Below are positions 16,671-24,322 of a DNA stretch of 64,000 bases, in pieces. The translations under genes and the position numbers were made by a program. Origin of the DNA: Auraticoccus cholistanensis. Its GTDB lineage: Bacteria; Actinomycetota; Actinomycetes; Propionibacteriales; Propionibacteriaceae. The first letter of the stretch is position 1. Each line of letters begins with the position of its first letter. The notes below the pieces were generated by a model. The model made no database searches. It saw nothing but the letters and a program-made list of their open reading frames with translations, and had not been told where the DNA came from. The DNA lies in assembly GCF_009742705.1 (NCBI RefSeq), contig NZ_WPCU01000010.1, positions 469,636 to 533,635 of the forward strand, in the 5' to 3' direction.

Positions 16671-16699
16671 GCCGGCCGCCCGGTCACCGGGCGGCCGGC
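16671..16699 (+). terminator. Strong hairpin after acpP (partial terminator or mRNA stabiliser)
   Basis: GCCGGCCGCCCGGT (16671-16684) and ACCGGGCGGCCGGC (16686-16699) are perfect 14-bp complementary arms around a single central base; in RNA this is a ~12-bp GC stem with a 5-base loop. It starts 8 bases after the acpP stop and lacks a U-tract. I infer partial termination or 3'-end protection that lowers fabF relative to acpP. Confidence 0.65.
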
Positions 16700-16761
16700 T
16701 GCCGGCCGCACCACCTCCCCGCACCACCCGCCGTCCCTCCCACCACCGCAGGAGCACAGCC

Positions 16762-18063
16762 ATGAGCAGCCGTTCCGTCTCCGGTCGCACCGTCGTCGTC
16801 ACCGGTCTCGGCGCCACCACACCGCTGGGCGGCGACGTCCCCAGCACCTGGGCCGGTCTGCTCGCCGGCCGCTCCGGCGTGCACCTGCTGACCCAGGAGT
16901 GGGCCCAGCCGCTGCCCGTCCGGATCGCCGCCGAGGTCGCCGTCGAGCCCGAGACCGTGCTCGAGCGGGTCGAGGCCCGGCGGATGGACCGCAACACCCA
17001 GCTGGCCACCGTGGCCGCCCTCGAGGCGTGGGCCGACGCCGGCCTGGAGGTCAAGGACGAGCGCGTCGACCCCGACCGCTTCGGCGTCTCCATCGCCACC
17101 GGCATCGGCGGCCTGCACACCCTGCTCAACACCTGGGACGTGCAGAAGGAGAAGGGCCACCGACGGGTCAGCCCCTTCGCCATCCCCATGCTGATGGCCA
17201 ACGCCTCCGCCGGCAGCGTCGGTCTGCGTCTCGGCGCCCGCGCCGGCGTGCACACCCCGGTGGCCGCCTGCGCCTCCAGCAACGAGTCGATCGCCCAGGG
17301 GCTGGACATGATCCGCCTCGGCCGCGCCGACATCGCCCTCGTCGGCGGGACCGAGGGCGTCGTGCACCCGCTGCCGCTGGCGACCTTCGCCCAGATGCAG
17401 GCCCTCAGCAAGCGCAACGACGAGCCCGAGCGGGCCTCCCGGCCCTGGGACGTCGACCGCGACGGCTTCGTCCTCGGCGAGGGCGCGGTGATGCTGGTGC
17501 TGGAGACCCTCGAGCACGCCCGCGCCCGCGGGGCCCACATCTACGCCACCCTGGCCGGGGCCGGCTACTCCAACGACGCCCACGACATGGTGCAGCCCGA
17601 CCCCCGCGGCGTCGGGCAGAGCGCGGCGCTGACGCACGCCCTCGCCGACGCCGGGCTGACCGCCCGCGACGTCGTGCACGTCAACGCCCACGCCACCTCC
17701 ACCCCGCAGGGCGACGTCACCGAGGCGCTCTCGATCCGCAAGGCCCTCGGCGAGGCCACCGACCAGGTGGTGGTGACCGGCACCAAGTCGATGACCGGTC
17801 ACCTGCTGGGCGGCGCGGGGGCGCTGGAGTCGCTGGCCACGCTGCTGGCCCTGCAGCACCGCACGGTGCCCGCCACCATCAACGTCGACACCATCGAACC
17901 CGACCTGGGCATCGACGTCGCCACCACCGTCCGGGAGCTGCCCGCCGGCGACCTGGCCGCGATCAACAACTCCTTCGGCTTCGGCGGGGCCAACGTGTCG
18001 GTCCTGTTCACCAACGAGCACGCCGACGCCCCGCGTCCGACCCAGGCAGGAGACCAGGCATGA
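16762..18063 (+). CDS. fabF: Beta-ketoacyl-ACP synthase II
   Basis: Elongating condensing enzyme of 433 residues. Family motifs are VVVTGLGATTPLGGDVPSTW at the N-terminus, the nucleophile Cys in TPVAACASSNESIAQGLD, and the two histidines in VNAHATSTPQGDVTEAL and KSMTGHLLGGAGALESL; the end carries NNSFGFGGANVSVLF. ATG 16762 has AGGAG at 16750-16754. The active-site context ACASSNES differs slightly from the common ACATG/ACASG but keeps the cysteine. It corresponds in position to KasA/KasB of mycobacteria, though only one copy is present here. The stop overlaps the accD start (ATGA), so the two are coupled. Confidence 0.96.
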   Translation: MSSRSVSGRTVVVTGLGATTPLGGDVPSTWAGLLAGRSGVHLLTQEWAQPLPVRIAAEVAVEPETVLERVEARRMDRNTQLATVAALEAWADAGLEVKDERVDPDRFGVSIATGIGGLHTLLNTWDVQKEKGHRRVSPFAIPMLMANASAGSVGLRLGARAGVHTPVAACASSNESIAQGLDMIRLGRADIALVGGTEGVVHPLPLATFAQMQALSKRNDEPERASRPWDVDRDGFVLGEGAVMLVLETLEHARARGAHIYATLAGAGYSNDAHDMVQPDPRGVGQSAALTHALADAGLTARDVVHVNAHATSTPQGDVTEALSIRKALGEATDQVVVTGTKSMTGHLLGGAGALESLATLLALQHRTVPATINVDTIEPDLGIDVATTVRELPAGDLAAINNSFGFGGANVSVLFTNEHADAPRPTQAGDQA

Positions 18064-19487
18064 GCACCACCGCCGCACCCGCACCGGCCGCCAAGGCGAA
18101 GCTCCCCCGCGAGGAGGACCCCCGCAACCCCAACTTCCGGCTGGCGAACCTGCTGGACGAGGGCTCGGTGGAGCTCATCACCCCCGACGACGACTCGGGC
18201 ATGCTGGCCGCCACCGGCACCATCAACGGCTGCCGGGTGGTCGCCTTCTGCTCCGACCCCACCGTGATGGGCGGGGCCATGGGCATGGACGGCTGCGACG
18301 TGGTCGTGCGCGCCTACGAGCGCGCGATGGCGGACCGCGTCCCGGTCATCGGCATCTGGCACTCCGGCGGCGCCCGGCTGGCCGAGGGCGTCCTCAGCCT
18401 GCACGCGGTGGGCCGGATCTTCCACGCCATGACCACCGCCTCGGGCAAGATCCCGCAGATCTCGATCGTGCTCGGCTTCGCCGCCGGCGGCGCCGCCTAC
18501 GGCCCGGCGCTGACCGACGTGGTGATCCTGGCTCCCGAGGGCCGCATCTTCGTCACCGGTCCCGACGTGGTCCGCTCGGTCACCGGCGAGGACGTCGACA
18601 TGCTCCGCCTCGGCGGTCCCGACGCGCACGGCCGCCGCTCCGGGGTGGTGCACGTGGTGGCCGACGACGAGGCCGACGCCATGGCCCGCGGCCGGCTGCT
18701 GACCACGCTGTTCGCCAGCCAGGGCACGGTCGGCGAGGTGGCCGACGTCGACCTGGCCGAGTTCATGCCCGACTCCGCCCGCCGCGCCTACGACGTGCAC
18801 CCGCTGGTGGACGGGCTGCTGGACGAGGGCTCCTCGATCGAGCTGCACGCCCGGTGGGCGCCCAACGTGTCGGTGGTGCTGGGCCGCTTCGGCGGACGCA
18901 CCGTCGGGGTGGTGGCGAACAACCCGCTGCGGCTGGGCGGCTGCCTGGACTCCCTCAGCGCGGAGAAGGCGGCCCGCTTCGTGCGGATGTGCGACACCTT
19001 CGGGGTGCCGCTGCTGGTGCTCGTCGACGTGCCGGGCTACCTGCCCGGGGTCGGCCAGGAGTGGGACGGCGTGGTCCGCCGTGGCGCCAAGCTGCTGCAC
19101 GCCTTCTCCGAGTCGGTGGTGCCCCGGATCACCCTGGTCACCCGCAAGGCCTACGGCGGCGCCTACATCGCCATGAACGCCCGCTCCCTCGGCGCCACCA
19201 AGGTGCTCGCCTGGCCGGGTGCGGAGATCGCGGTGATGGGTCCGGTGGCCGCCATCCGGGTGCTGCACCGGCGCAAGCTGGCCCAGGTGCCCGAGGACGT
19301 CCGCCCGCAGGTCGAGGCGGAGCTGGCCGCCGAGCACGAGCGCATCGCCGGCGGGGTGGAGAAGGCCGTCGAGATCGGCGTGGTGGACGAGATCGTCACC
19401 CCCGACCGCACCCGCACGGCGCTGGCCGCCGCCCTCCGCGAGGCCGACCACGGCCAGCGCGGCGAGCACACCAACATCCCGCTGTAG
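18060..19487 (+). CDS. accD: Acyl-CoA carboxylase beta subunit (AccD6-like)
   Basis: Carboxyltransferase subunit of 475 residues that moves CO2 from biotin on the alpha subunit to acetyl- or propionyl-CoA. Crotonase-like folds are visible: GMDGCDVVVRAYERAMADRV, IWHSGGARLAEGVLSLH, and the oxyanion-hole glycines in VLGFAAGGAAYGPALTDVVI; the second half has NNPLRLGGCLDSLSAEKAAR, LVDVPGYLPGVGQEWDGVVR and TRKAYGGAYIAMNAR. The position directly after fabF matches accD6 of Mycobacterium tuberculosis, which supplies malonyl-CoA to the neighbouring FAS enzymes. The alpha (biotinylated) subunit is not in the window. Start ATG 18060 overlaps the fabF stop. It is the last gene of the fab operon, with a 29-base gap to the next gene. 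Confidence 0.95.
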   Translation: MSTTAAPAPAAKAKLPREEDPRNPNFRLANLLDEGSVELITPDDDSGMLAATGTINGCRVVAFCSDPTVMGGAMGMDGCDVVVRAYERAMADRVPVIGIWHSGGARLAEGVLSLHAVGRIFHAMTTASGKIPQISIVLGFAAGGAAYGPALTDVVILAPEGRIFVTGPDVVRSVTGEDVDMLRLGGPDAHGRRSGVVHVVADDEADAMARGRLLTTLFASQGTVGEVADVDLAEFMPDSARRAYDVHPLVDGLLDEGSSIELHARWAPNVSVVLGRFGGRTVGVVANNPLRLGGCLDSLSAEKAARFVRMCDTFGVPLLVLVDVPGYLPGVGQEWDGVVRRGAKLLHAFSESVVPRITLVTRKAYGGAYIAMNARSLGATKVLAWPGAEIAVMGPVAAIRVLHRRKLAQVPEDVRPQVEAELAAEHERIAGGVEKAVEIGVVDEIVTPDRTRTALAAALREADHGQRGEHTNIPL

Positions 19488-19516
19488 CCGGCGGCGGGGC
19501 GGCCGACGTGGGCGTG

Positions 19517-20293
19517 ATGGAGGTGGCGGAGGTACCCGTGCCGCAGGTGGTGCGGGAGCTGGCCGCCGGACGTCCGCTGCGCGGCGTCTGGCGCAACGAC
19601 CTCGGCGGGCTGACCTTCCTCGTCGAGGGCGCCGGGGAGTACGTCAAGTGGTCGCCCGAGCACTGGGAGATCGACCTGGGCCGGGAGGCGGAGAAGTCGG
19701 CGTGGGTCTCGCGGTGGCTGCCCGCACCGCGTGTGTTGGCCGTGGGCGCCGGGCACGACCCCGTGCTCGGGCCGGGCAGCTGGCTGCACACCCGGGCGCT
19801 GCCCGGCACCATGGCCATCGCCCCGGAGTGGCAGTGCGAGGCCACCCTGGTCGAGCTCGGCCGGGTGCTGCGCCGGCTGCACGACACCCTGCCGGTGCGC
19901 GAGTGCGCCTGGTCCTGGCGGGCGGAGGACCGGCTGGCCACCATCGCCGAGCACTCCCCCGGCGCCGACCTGGCCGGGGTCCGCGACGTGCCCGAGGACG
20001 ACCTCGAGGTGGTCTGCCACGGCGACGCCTGCAACCCCAACTTCTTGATGGTGGCCGGGCCGGACGGACGTCCGCGCGGCAGCGGCTACGTCGACCTGTC
20101 CAACCTGGGCCTGGCCGACCGCTGGGCCGACCTGGCCCCCGCGGTGCTCAGCGCGGGCTGGAACTTCGCCGAGGTGGCCGACGCCGACCGGCGCCGCTCG
20201 CTGCTGCTCGAGGGCTACGGCATCGACCTCGACGCCGACCGCCTCGACTACTACACCCGCCTCTGGCAGGCCGGCGACCCCACCTCCCCCTGA
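19517..20293 (+). CDS. APH-fold phosphotransferase (aminoglycoside phosphotransferase-like)
   Basis: Kinase-like protein of about 258 residues in the APH/choline-kinase fold. Motifs are FLVEGAGEYVKWSPEH (the ATP-binding lysine), LVELGRVLRRLHDTLPVREC, the catalytic loop VCHGDACNPNFLM (HGDxxxxN) and YVDLSNLGLADRWADLA (metal-binding Asp). Actual resistance to aminoglycosides should not be assumed; most chromosomal actinobacterial members have unknown small-molecule substrates. The start is uncertain: GTG 19508, GTG 19514 and ATG 19517 are in frame and none has a good ribosome site. The gene follows accD by 29 bases and may be read from the fab operon. Confidence 0.83.
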   Translation: MEVAEVPVPQVVRELAAGRPLRGVWRNDLGGLTFLVEGAGEYVKWSPEHWEIDLGREAEKSAWVSRWLPAPRVLAVGAGHDPVLGPGSWLHTRALPGTMAIAPEWQCEATLVELGRVLRRLHDTLPVRECAWSWRAEDRLATIAEHSPGADLAGVRDVPEDDLEVVCHGDACNPNFLMVAGPDGRPRGSGYVDLSNLGLADRWADLAPAVLSAGWNFAEVADADRRRSLLLEGYGIDLDADRLDYYTRLWQAGDPTSP

Positions 20294-20316
20294 CCCCCTG
20301 AGGTCGCCTCCGGTCG

Positions 20317-20383
20317 GAAGTGGTCGGGAACGACGGCTTCGACGGCCTTGCGGGCCCTGTCCGGTGTCGTCTCCGACCACTTC
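20317..20383. terminator. Inverted repeat between convergent genes
   Basis: GAAGTGGTCGG (20317-20327) and CCGACCACTTC (20373-20383) are perfect 11-bp arms with a 45-base loop, in the gap between two convergent genes. The long loop and lack of a T-run make classical termination uncertain. Confidence 0.4.
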
Positions 20384-20421
20384 TTCTCCGGGGGCCTCCG
20401 GGGGGCGGCGCGGGCAGCCAG

Positions 20422-21084
20422 TCAGTCGCGGTTCTGCCAGGTGCAGAGGCAGGCGTGGTTGCCCTGGGGGTCGGCCAGCACCCAGAAGGCGGGGGCGGAG
20501 CCGTCGTCGACCAAGGTCCCGCCGGCGGCCAGCGCGGCCTGCAGCCGGGCCTGCACCTGGTCGTGGGGCACGTGCACGTCGTAGTGGAACCGCTGGCGCG
20601 GCGGCTCGTGGGGCTCCGTGCCCTGGAACCACAGGTTCGGCACCGAGTCACCGAGGTCGACCAGGTCGTCAGCCACCTCGCCGTCCCAGGTGGTGTCGGC
20701 GATCCCGAGGACGGCCTGCCAGAACGGCCGCACCTGCGCGGCGTCGGCGGTGTCGAGACCGATCTCGACGAAGGTGAGGTCCTGCGGCGCCGCCCGCACA
20801 CCGGCGTCCGCGGCCAGCTCGGAGATCCTGCGCGCCAGCCGGACGTCCCGCCCGGTCAGGCCCTGCACGTCGTGGCTGAGCAGCCGGACGTCCACGTGGC
20901 CGTAGCGCAGGTCCACGTCGGGGTGGTGGCCGAGCTCCTCGGCGGCGGCGCCGATCGCGTCCACCAGGGCCAGCCCGGTGGCGAAGTCGCCGGTCTCGAA
21001 CCGGGCGTGCAGCCGGGTCCAGAGCTGGCGCCAGTCGTCCAGGCCCGCGTCGGCGACCTGCTGTCCGGTCAGCTTCTCGCTCAT
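20422..21084 (-). CDS. 4a-hydroxytetrahydrobiopterin dehydratase fused to a VOC (glyoxalase-like) domain
   Basis: Two-domain protein of 220 residues. The first ~95 residues fit pterin-4a-carbinolamine dehydratase: MSEKLTGQQVADAGLDDWRQ, LVDAIGAAAEELGHHPDVDL and YGHVDVRLLSHDVQGLTGRD, with the HHPD motif that forms the active site. Residues ~105-220 form a VOC domain: LTFVEIGLDTADAAQVRPFW, VPNLWFQGTEPHEPPRQRFH, YDVHVPHDQVQARLQAAL and WVLADPQGNHACLC, which ends with the usual conserved DPxGN element. Either unit is common; the fusion suggests that the VOC half recycles or detoxifies a related heterocycle, or that the dehydratase fold is a helper module. No aromatic amino acid hydroxylase is nearby. 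ATG 21084 is chosen; the ribosome site is weak. Confidence 0.86.
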   Translation of the reverse strand: MSEKLTGQQVADAGLDDWRQLWTRLHARFETGDFATGLALVDAIGAAAEELGHHPDVDLRYGHVDVRLLSHDVQGLTGRDVRLARRISELAADAGVRAAPQDLTFVEIGLDTADAAQVRPFWQAVLGIADTTWDGEVADDLVDLGDSVPNLWFQGTEPHEPPRQRFHYDVHVPHDQVQARLQAALAAGGTLVDDGSAPAFWVLADPQGNHACLCTWQNRD

Positions 21085-21254
21085 GCCCCGATCCTGCTCC
21101 CTGCCGGTGTCGTCGTCGAGACCCCTGAGGACGTGTACGCCGTCGGCGCGCTACACCGCGACACGCCGCGGCGCGCCGGGCGAGACCGGAACGACATACA
21201 CGCGGGCAGGGGCGGGCGGGTGGGCGGGCGGGATGGGGAGGGGAAGGGGTGGGG

Positions 21255-21752
21255 TCAGACCACCTGGTGGAGCCAGCGGACGGGGGCGCCGTCGCCGGCG
21301 TGGCGGAACACCTCGAGCTCGTCGTCCCAGGGACGGCCGAGCAGCTCGTCCAGCGACTGCAGCAGCGGCTTGCCGCCCAGGGCCTCGGTGACGACGGCGT
21401 GCTTGATGCGGTCCTCGGGCACCAGGATGTCGCCGTGCAGCCCGGTGAGGGCGTGGAAGACCCCCAGCGTGGGCGTGTAGGAGTAGCGCTCGGCCTCGGT
21501 GTTGCCGGTGGCCTCCTCGGTCACCTCGAAACGCAGCCGCTGCCAGCCGCGCAGCGCGCTGGTGAGCTGGGCGGCGGTGCCCGGGGCGCCGGTCCAGGAC
21601 AGCTCGGAGCGGTAGCTGCCGCGCTCGGCCGGCTGGGCCGACCACGTCAGGGACGTGGGCAGGCCGAGGACGCCGCCGACGGCCCACTCGACGTGCGGGC
21701 ACAGCGCCGACGGCGCGGAGTGGATGTACAGGACACCCCTGGTCGTGCTCAT
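21255..21752 (-). CDS. DUF3145 family protein
   Basis: Conserved actinobacterial protein of 165 residues with no known activity. Typical sequences are MSTTRGVLYIHSAPSALCPH, VEWAVGGVLGLPTSLTWSAQ, YRSELSWTGAPGTAAQLTSA, LRFEVTEEATGNTEAERYSY, FHALTGLHGDILVPEDRIKH and the terminal LGRPWDDELEVFRHAGD. GGAGGA sits about 4 bases before ATG 21752, so the start is well supported. In Streptomyces a DUF3145 gene lies beside the fabD-fabF operon; here it is about 1.8 kb downstream of accD, with two genes between them, so the neighbourhood is conserved although its meaning is unknown. Confidence 0.92.
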   Translation of the reverse strand: MSTTRGVLYIHSAPSALCPHVEWAVGGVLGLPTSLTWSAQPAERGSYRSELSWTGAPGTAAQLTSALRGWQRLRFEVTEEATGNTEAERYSYTPTLGVFHALTGLHGDILVPEDRIKHAVVTEALGGKPLLQSLDELLGRPWDDELEVFRHAGDGAPVRWLHQVV

Positions 21753-21898
21753 CGTTCCTCCAGGCCTCGAGGTTTGCCTTCCCCAGCAGCCTCGTCCCGG
21801 CGGAACGCCGCCCATTGTGCCCCAGATCCGGCTCGGTGCAACAGGGGCCCCGTCTGCGGAAGCCCCGGGCTGTCGGAGCGACCCGGTAGACAGGGCCC

Positions 21899-22618
21899 AT
21901 GAGCTGGATGTCCGAGCTGCCGGTGCGGCGGGTGCAGGCCTTCGAGGGTGCCCCGACGACCGGCTGGCCCTACGACCTGCCCCCGGTGGCCCAGGTGCTG
22001 CGCGAGGGCCTCGACCTTGGCCCGCTGACCGTGCTGGTGGGTGAGAACGGGACCGGCAAGTCCACCCTGGTGGAGGCGGTCGCGATGGCCTACGGGCTCT
22101 CCCCCGAGGGCGGTTCCACCGGCTCCCGCCACAGCACCACCCCCACGGAGTCCCCGCTGCACGAGCACCTGCACCTGCTCCGCGGCGCCGGCGCCTCCCG
22201 CTGGGGCTACTTCGTGCGGGCCGAGACGCTGCACGGCCTCAACAGCTACCTGCAGCAGCACCCGGGCGGCCAGGACGCCGGCTTCCACGACCGCAGCCAC
22301 GGCGAGGGCTTCCTCGACCTGCTGGGCACCCGCCGTTTCGAGACCCCGGGCTTCTTCGTGATGGACGAACCCGAGTCCGGGCTCTCCTTCACCGCCCAGC
22401 TGACGCTGATCGCCTCCCTCGGCGAGATCCTCGCCGCGGGCAGCAGCCAGGTGCTGCTGGCCACCCACTCCCCCGTGCTGGCCGCCCTGCCCGGCGCCAC
22501 CCTGCTCGAGCTGACCGCCGACGGGCTGGAGCCCCGGACGTGGGAGGAGCTGGCGGTGGTGGAGCACTACCGCCGCTTCCTGGCCGGCCCGCAGGCCTAC
22601 CTGCGCCACCTCCGCTGA
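21899..22618 (+). CDS. AAA family ATPase (small SMC/ABC-like)
   Basis: Single-domain P-loop ATPase of 239 residues. Walker A is VGENGTGKSTLVEA near residue 50, the signature/Walker B area is FFVMDEPESGLSFTAQLTLI near residue 155, and the H-loop is ATHSPVLAAL. This arrangement belongs to the small ABC-ATPase-like AAA proteins found alone in many bacterial genomes (PF13304-like). No transmembrane helix or partner nuclease is present, so neither transport nor a defence role can be claimed. The start ATG 21899 lacks a clear ribosome site; TAGACA lies just upstream, so a leaderless transcript is possible. It converges with yggS across 13 bases. Confidence 0.85.
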   Translation: MSWMSELPVRRVQAFEGAPTTGWPYDLPPVAQVLREGLDLGPLTVLVGENGTGKSTLVEAVAMAYGLSPEGGSTGSRHSTTPTESPLHEHLHLLRGAGASRWGYFVRAETLHGLNSYLQQHPGGQDAGFHDRSHGEGFLDLLGTRRFETPGFFVMDEPESGLSFTAQLTLIASLGEILAAGSSQVLLATHSPVLAALPGATLLELTADGLEPRTWEELAVVEHYRRFLAGPQAYLRHLR

Positions 22619-22631
22619 GCCCGGGGGTCCG

Positions 22632-23378
22632 TCAGGACGTGCTCGGCCCCTCCGGCCAGTAGTGCGCGTAGTCGTTCTGCGGCGGCCGCTCGCCGAAGAT
22701 GGCCGTGCCGACCCGCACGCAGGTCGAGCCGCAGGCGATGGCCAGCTCGTAGTCCCCCGACATGCCCATCGACAGCCGGTCGTAGCTGCCGGCGGCGCGG
22801 TCGTCGTCGCGGAGCACCTGCTGCACCGCCCGGACCCGCTCGAAGCAGGCCCGCACCACGGCCTCCTCCGGGCTCGGGGCGGCCAGCGTCATCAGCCCCA
22901 CCACCCGCAGCGAGGAGAAGGCGGCCAGCTCGCGGGCCAGCGCGGGCACCTCCTCGGGCGGCAGCCCGAACTTGGACTCCTCGCCGGAGGAGTTCACCTG
23001 CAGGTACACGTCGAGCCCGCGTCCCTCGGCCTGCAGCCGCCGCTCCAGGGCCGCGGCCACCTTCACCGAGTCCAGCGCCTGGAACTCCGCCGCCACGCGG
23101 GCGACGTCACGGGCCTTGTTGGTCTGCAGGTGCCCGATCACCGACCACCGCAGGTCGGGCAGGTCGGCGGTCTGCTGGTGCTTGGCCACCGCCTCCTGCA
23201 CCTTGTTCTCGCCGAAGGTCCGCACCCCGGCGGCGTGCAGCTCGCGCACCAGCTCCACCGGCTTGGTCTTGCTCACCGGCAGCAGCTCCACCTCCGAGGG
23301 GTCGCGGCCGGCCTGCCGGCAGGCGGCGTCCACCCGCTCCCGCACGGCCCGGTAGCGGGCCACCACCCCGCTGCTCAC
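22632..23378 (-). CDS. yggS: YggS/PROSC family PLP homeostasis protein
   Basis: PLP-binding protein of 248 residues in the alanine-racemase-like fold that buffers pyridoxal phosphate. The PLP lysine is in LLPVSKTKPVELVRELH; other family motifs are TFGENKVQEAVAKH, WSVIGHLQTNKARDVA, VYLQVNSSGEESKFGLP and LSMGMSGDYELAIACGSTCV with VRVGTAIFGERP. GTG 23378 overlaps the stop of the preceding VWA gene as GTGA, so it is the fifth gene of the MoxR operon. In many actinobacteria yggS is near ftsZ/sepF; here it is attached to the MoxR/VWA set instead. Confidence 0.94.
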   Translation of the reverse strand: MSSGVVARYRAVRERVDAACRQAGRDPSEVELLPVSKTKPVELVRELHAAGVRTFGENKVQEAVAKHQQTADLPDLRWSVIGHLQTNKARDVARVAAEFQALDSVKVAAALERRLQAEGRGLDVYLQVNSSGEESKFGLPPEEVPALARELAAFSSLRVVGLMTLAAPSPEEAVVRACFERVRAVQQVLRDDDRAAGSYDRLSMGMSGDYELAIACGSTCVRVGTAIFGERPPQNDYAHYWPEGPSTS

Positions 23379-24322
23379 GGCCACCGGGCCGCCAGCGAGA
23401 CGAGGCCGAGGGAGGCCAGCACGGCGAACACCAGCCCGGCGCCGGCGTAGCGGGAGGTGGTCTCCATCGGCACCTCCTCGGTGCCGACCGAGCTCTGGAT
23501 GTCCTCGTAGACCTCGTTGAGCTGCTGGGCCGACTGGGCCTCGTAGGCCTCGCCGCCGGAGATGTCGGCCACGTTCTGCAGCTCCAGCTTGTCCACCGGC
23601 ACGGGCTCGCGCTGGCCGTTGATCTCGACGTAGCCGTTCTCGGTGCCGTAGGCGATGGTGTAGATCGGCACCTCCTGGGCGGCGGCCTGCTCCGCGGCCA
23701 GCGCGGCGGGACGCCCGATCGTGGTCTTGCCGTCGCTGAGCAGCACGATCCGCGCCGGCGGCGGCTCGTCGGGGTTCTCCGGGTCCGGGGGCACCTGCAG
23801 CAGCGCGTTGAGCGAGGTGTAGATGCCCTCGCCGATCGCCGTCGACGGCGCCAGCTGCAGGTTCTGGATGGCCGCCACCGCGGCGCCGTGGTCGGTGGTG
23901 GGCGGCACCAGGATCGCCGCCGTCTGCGCGAACGACACCACCGAGACGTTGTAGCGGGGCGGGATCCCCTCGACGAACTCGCTGGCCGCCTGCTTGGCGG
24001 CCTCGAGCCGGTTGGGCTCGACGTCGGTGGCCTCCATCGACAGCGAGACGTCGATGGTCACCACGATCGTGCCCCGCTCGCTGGGCACCTCGACGTCCTG
24101 GGTGGGCTTGGCCCAGGCCAGGGTGAGGGTGACCAGCGAGAGCAGCGCCAGCGCGACGGCCAGGTGCCGCAGCCAGGTGCGGTCCCGGGGCACGACCAGC
24201 TGCAGCGAGCTGCGCCCGCCGCGGCGGCGGGCGACCCGCCGGGCCATCACCAGGTAGAGCACGACCAGCACCGGGATGGCGGCCAGCGCCCACAGCCGGG
24301 CCGGGAAGGCGAACTCGATCAC
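23375..24322 (-). CDS. VWA domain membrane protein (BatA-like), second copy
   Basis: Protein of about 315 residues: two N-terminal membrane segments (ALAAIPVLVVLYLVMARR and HLAVALALLSLVTLTLAWAK), a von Willebrand A domain with the MIDAS motif IDVSLSMEATDVEPNRLEAA, then LLSDGKTTIGRPAALAAEQA, and a last membrane helix (YAGAGLVFAVLASLGLVSLA). The architecture equals the BatA/Aerotolerance VWA proteins paired with MoxR ATPases, which are thought to aid envelope protein maturation. It is a paralogue of the preceding gene (same order of elements, similar DLExxPxDVTxD-like patterns). I start at GTG 24322 because it overlaps the upstream stop by GTGA; GTG 24328 is the alternative. Confidence 0.9.
   Translation of the reverse strand: MIEFAFPARLWALAAIPVLVVLYLVMARRVARRRGGRSSLQLVVPRDRTWLRHLAVALALLSLVTLTLAWAKPTQDVEVPSERGTIVVTIDVSLSMEATDVEPNRLEAAKQAASEFVEGIPPRYNVSVVSFAQTAAILVPPTTDHGAAVAAIQNLQLAPSTAIGEGIYTSLNALLQVPPDPENPDEPPPARIVLLSDGKTTIGRPAALAAEQAAAQEVPIYTIAYGTENGYVEINGQREPVPVDKLELQNVADISGGEAYEAQSAQQLNEVYEDIQSSVGTEEVPMETTSRYAGAGLVFAVLASLGLVSLAARWP

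Noticed and set aside
19517..20293. Aminoglycoside resistance gene
   Set aside because: The APH fold is used for many substrates; nothing in the sequence or context indicates resistance.
21899..22618. A defence-island ATPase (Gabija/OLD-like)
   Set aside because: No TOPRIM or nuclease domain is fused or adjacent and the neighbours are housekeeping genes.
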